Below, in pieces: positions 62,220-64,000 of a stretch of 64,000 bases of DNA. Origin of the DNA: SLJN01 sp964505385. GTDB taxonomy: Bacteria; Bacteroidota; Rhodothermia; Balneolales; Natronogracilivirgulaceae. Below the pieces are notes generated by a model. That model was not told the DNA's origin, made no database searches, and saw only the letters and a list, made by a program, of their open reading frames with translations. The translations under genes and the position numbers were made by a program. Location of the stretch: positions 1-64,000 of the forward strand of contig CAZDIA010000013.1 of assembly GCA_964505385.1 (NCBI GenBank), read 5' to 3'. Within the stretch, counting starts at the first letter, position 1. Each line of letters starts with the position of its first letter.

Positions 62220-62686
62220 ATAAGAAAAACAGTTTACAAAACCATAACGAGTTACAGCAATTTTGGGGGTTATCCCGTTTGCTGATGATGGGGATGGTGC
62301 AGCGATTTAATCACAATGTCAGAAGATATAGTTCTTCAAATAACGCACCTGAAGAAAACCCCGCGAAGCTGTTAAGTGACATACTCTACCAGACTTACGT
62401 GTTTCGAAATAGTCTGGCAACCATCGAGCAGCAATCTCAGAGTGGTGGCGCTTTATTAGTAATCGGACAAAAAATTCATCATCTGCTGTATCGTTTACAT
62501 CACCGGCTGCTTGATTTCGATGCTGATGAAATTGCCGCCCTCATACCGGAAATTGACGAACAACTCAGTTTCTGGAATCCTGAACTGGATTCACCTGAGT
62601 TTTTGGAGGCGGATCAAAACACGATTGAACAGAGCATCAACAAACTGCAGGAACTTCGTGTTCAGTTGAATAACCAGCTGAATTGA
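62216..62686 (+). CDS. Hypothetical protein overlapping the pyrE stop, about 156 aa
   Basis: I do not recognise this protein. The best start is TTG 62216, overlapping the pyrE stop by 3 bases (TTGA). The frame is open further upstream to 62183 inside pyrE, and an ATG at 62282 or 62285 would give a shorter form. It is soluble and mostly helical: NHNELQQFWGLSRLLMMGMV, then YQTYVFRNSLATIEQQSQSG, QKIHHLLYRLHHRLLDFDAD and SINKLQELRVQLNNQLN. The His- and Leu-rich pattern suggests a helical bundle, but no metal site is clear. Its position between pyrE and miaB gives no function. Codon use is normal for the window. Confidence 0.65.
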   Translation: MNKKNSLQNHNELQQFWGLSRLLMMGMVQRFNHNVRRYSSSNNAPEENPAKLLSDILYQTYVFRNSLATIEQQSQSGGALLVIGQKIHHLLYRLHHRLLDFDADEIAALIPEIDEQLSFWNPELDSPEFLEADQNTIEQSINKLQELRVQLNNQLN

Positions 62687-62774
62687 TTGGCTGAACTTTG
62701 TATAATTTGTCACTATTTTTATTAGTTGTGTCGTTTTCTACATAATTCCCAAAACCAAAAAACTTTAGATCGAC

Positions 62775-64000
62775 GTGAGTTCACGCAAATTTTTTATTGA
62801 AACATACGGCTGTCAGATGAATTTCGCAGATTCCGAAATCGTCAACTCGATCCTTATGGATCAGGGGATGGAACCTGTGAATCAGCCTGAAGATGCCAGC
62901 CTGATCTTCATCAACACATGCTCCATTCGCGATAACGCTGAACGTAAAATATGGGACCGCCTTAAGTATTTCAGATCTGTGAAACGAAAACGTGACGGTG
63001 ACCTGACGGTAGGCGTTCTCGGATGCATGGCTGAGCGTGTCCGCGAAAAGTTTCTGGAAAAAGAAAAACTCGTCGATCTGGTTGTTGGACCCGATGCCTA
63101 TCGTGAGCTGCCCAAACTGCTGGAAGAAGTTGAAGGAGGACAAAAAGCGGTAAATGTAATCCTTTCCCAGGAAGAAACTTACGCTGATATTGCTCCGGTA
63201 CGAACAACCGGGAATGGCGTTAGCGCTTTTGTTTCAATTATGCGCGGGTGCGACAATATGTGCGCGTTCTGCGTGGTTCCATTTACGCGCGGACGAGAGC
63301 GTAGCCGACCGATTTCCAGCATCCTGGAAGAAGTGCAGGCGTTAAGCGAACAGGGCTATAAAGAAGTAACATTGCTCGGGCAGAATGTGAACTCATACAA
63401 TGATAACGGGCATTCGTTTGCAGAGTTGATTGATCGTGCTGCACAAATTGATCCCGAAATCCGGTTTCGGTTTTCCTCTCCGCATCCCAAAGATTTTCCG
63501 GAAGAACTTCTGGAAGTGATCCGTGATCGCCATAATGTTTGCAACTACATTCATATTCCGGCGCAATCCGGCAATGATGAAGTGCTAAGGCGAATGAATC
63601 GCCCGTACACTCGAGAAGAGTATCTGAATTTAGTAGACAAAATGCGGGAAATGATTCCCGGAGTTAGTTTATCAACAGATATAATCGCGGGCTTTTGCGG
63701 CGAAACGGAAGAACAGCATCAGGATACAGTAAACCTGATGAAGGAGGTCAAATATTCCCTTGCCTACATGTTCGCATATTCCGAACGTGAGCGTACCTAC
63801 GCATCCCGTAAGTTTGAAGATGATGTTCCGGAAGAGGTAAAAAAACGCCGGCTTTCTGAGATCATCAACGCTCAGATGGAAACGGCAAAAGAATTGAATC
63901 AAACTGAACATGGAAAGCGGCATATTGTTCTTGTGGAAGGTCCCAGCAAAAAGGATAAAACCCAACTTTGCGGAAGAACGGATACCAATAAAATGACTAT
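62775..64000 (+). CDS. miaB: tRNA-2-methylthio-N6-dimethylallyladenosine synthase, cut by the window end
   Basis: Radical SAM methylthiotransferase acting on i6A37 of tRNAs reading UNN codons. The UPF0004 domain has its three Cys: YGCQMN (13), NTCSIRDNAE (49) and LGCMAERVRE (84), binding the auxiliary [4Fe-4S] cluster. The radical SAM cluster motif is RGCDNMCAFCVVP (Cys 159, 163, 166). LLGQNVNSYN and SPHPKDF follow, and the TRAM domain begins near VLVEGPSKKDKTQLCGRTDT. GTG 62775 is the best start, with the family's usual N-terminus. The frame is still open at 64000, so only about 408 residues are visible and the last few tens are missing. Confidence 0.93.
   Translation, partial: MSSRKFFIETYGCQMNFADSEIVNSILMDQGMEPVNQPEDASLIFINTCSIRDNAERKIWDRLKYFRSVKRKRDGDLTVGVLGCMAERVREKFLEKEKLVDLVVGPDAYRELPKLLEEVEGGQKAVNVILSQEETYADIAPVRTTGNGVSAFVSIMRGCDNMCAFCVVPFTRGRERSRPISSILEEVQALSEQGYKEVTLLGQNVNSYNDNGHSFAELIDRAAQIDPEIRFRFSSPHPKDFPEELLEVIRDRHNVCNYIHIPAQSGNDEVLRRMNRPYTREEYLNLVDKMREMIPGVSLSTDIIAGFCGETEEQHQDTVNLMKEVKYSLAYMFAYSERERTYASRKFEDDVPEEVKKRRLSEIINAQMETAKELNQTEHGKRHIVLVEGPSKKDKTQLCGRTDTNKMT

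Noticed and set aside
1..64000. CRISPR arrays, tRNA/rRNA genes, transposases, phage genes
   Set aside because: Looked for and not seen. The repeats found are few, imperfect and not regularly spaced, and no clover-leaf or rRNA signature was recognised.

Overview
This is a stretch of ordinary bacterial chromosome, not a phage, plasmid or island. The protein set suggests the Bacteroidota/FCB group, most likely Balneolota: a CusA/AcrB-type pump with adaptor lipoprotein and TolC-like channel, DUF4382, DUF3108 and DUF4142 proteins, a BCCP-like biotinyl protein, and Bacteroidota-type promoter boxes (TTGG - 18 or 19 bases - TATCTTT). Many proteins are rich in Asp and Glu, and there is a bacterial sucrose-phosphate synthase, which would suit a moderate halophile. 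The placement is inferred from gene content, without rRNA.

Layout. 1-1.6 kb: repeats and an unknown gene. 1.6-9.2 kb: a tetR - tolC-like - adaptor - RND permease efflux cluster on the minus strand. 9.5-13.6 kb: membrane protein, atypical SDR, murein amidase and uridine kinase. 13.9-18.6 kb: coaX, sucrose-phosphate synthase/phosphatase fusion and an MFS exporter. 18.6-20.4 kb: a duplicated hairpin-flanked module beside a class 3 lipase gene broken by an in-frame stop. 20.5-25.4 kb: DUF4142, dut, DUF3108, ArsC-like, a lipoprotein, a BCCP-like protein and murA. 25.9-32.2 kb: RNase G/E, hslVU and an S41 protease. 32.5-36.2 kb: rsmE, a small ferredoxin, two-domain dCTP deaminase, an EVE protein and a TPR membrane protein. 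36.6-40.7 kb: two DUF4382 lipoproteins, an SDR, a small membrane protein and a beta-barrel. 40.9-47.2 kb: pdhC, pdhB, pdhA and alaS. 47.4-53.1 kb: PLP enzyme, YihY, LolA-like protein, threonine aldolase and pyrophosphatase. 53.3-61.2 kb: acyl-CoA ligase, Fur-family regulator, ftsX, an outer-membrane barrel, cinA, pgsA and pgpA. 61.5-64 kb: pyrE, a small protein and miaB, which is cut by the window end.

Functional links. The efflux genes form a complete tripartite pump with its own TetR regulator. pgsA and pgpA perform consecutive steps of phosphatidylglycerol synthesis and overlap by 4 bases. hslV and hslU encode one protease and overlap. pdhA/B/C encode E1 and E2 of pyruvate dehydrogenase, with no E3 in the window. 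Dut and dCTP deaminase both serve dUMP supply.

I found no convincing new defence, mobile or biosynthetic system, no CRISPR array, no tRNA or rRNA and no transposase. The least explained material is non-coding: (a) a four-copy palindromic element in long and short forms, one copy of which supplies a base of the murA stop codon; (b) a three-copy repeat around a GTGCCCGTTGTGGTTAGA core; (c) two purine/pyrimidine-arm inverted repeats; (d) a tandem module bounded by GGGATC/GATATC arms that carries a copy of the 3' end of the lipase gene. The permease has a large extra membrane insertion, and pgsA may be transcribed without a leader.
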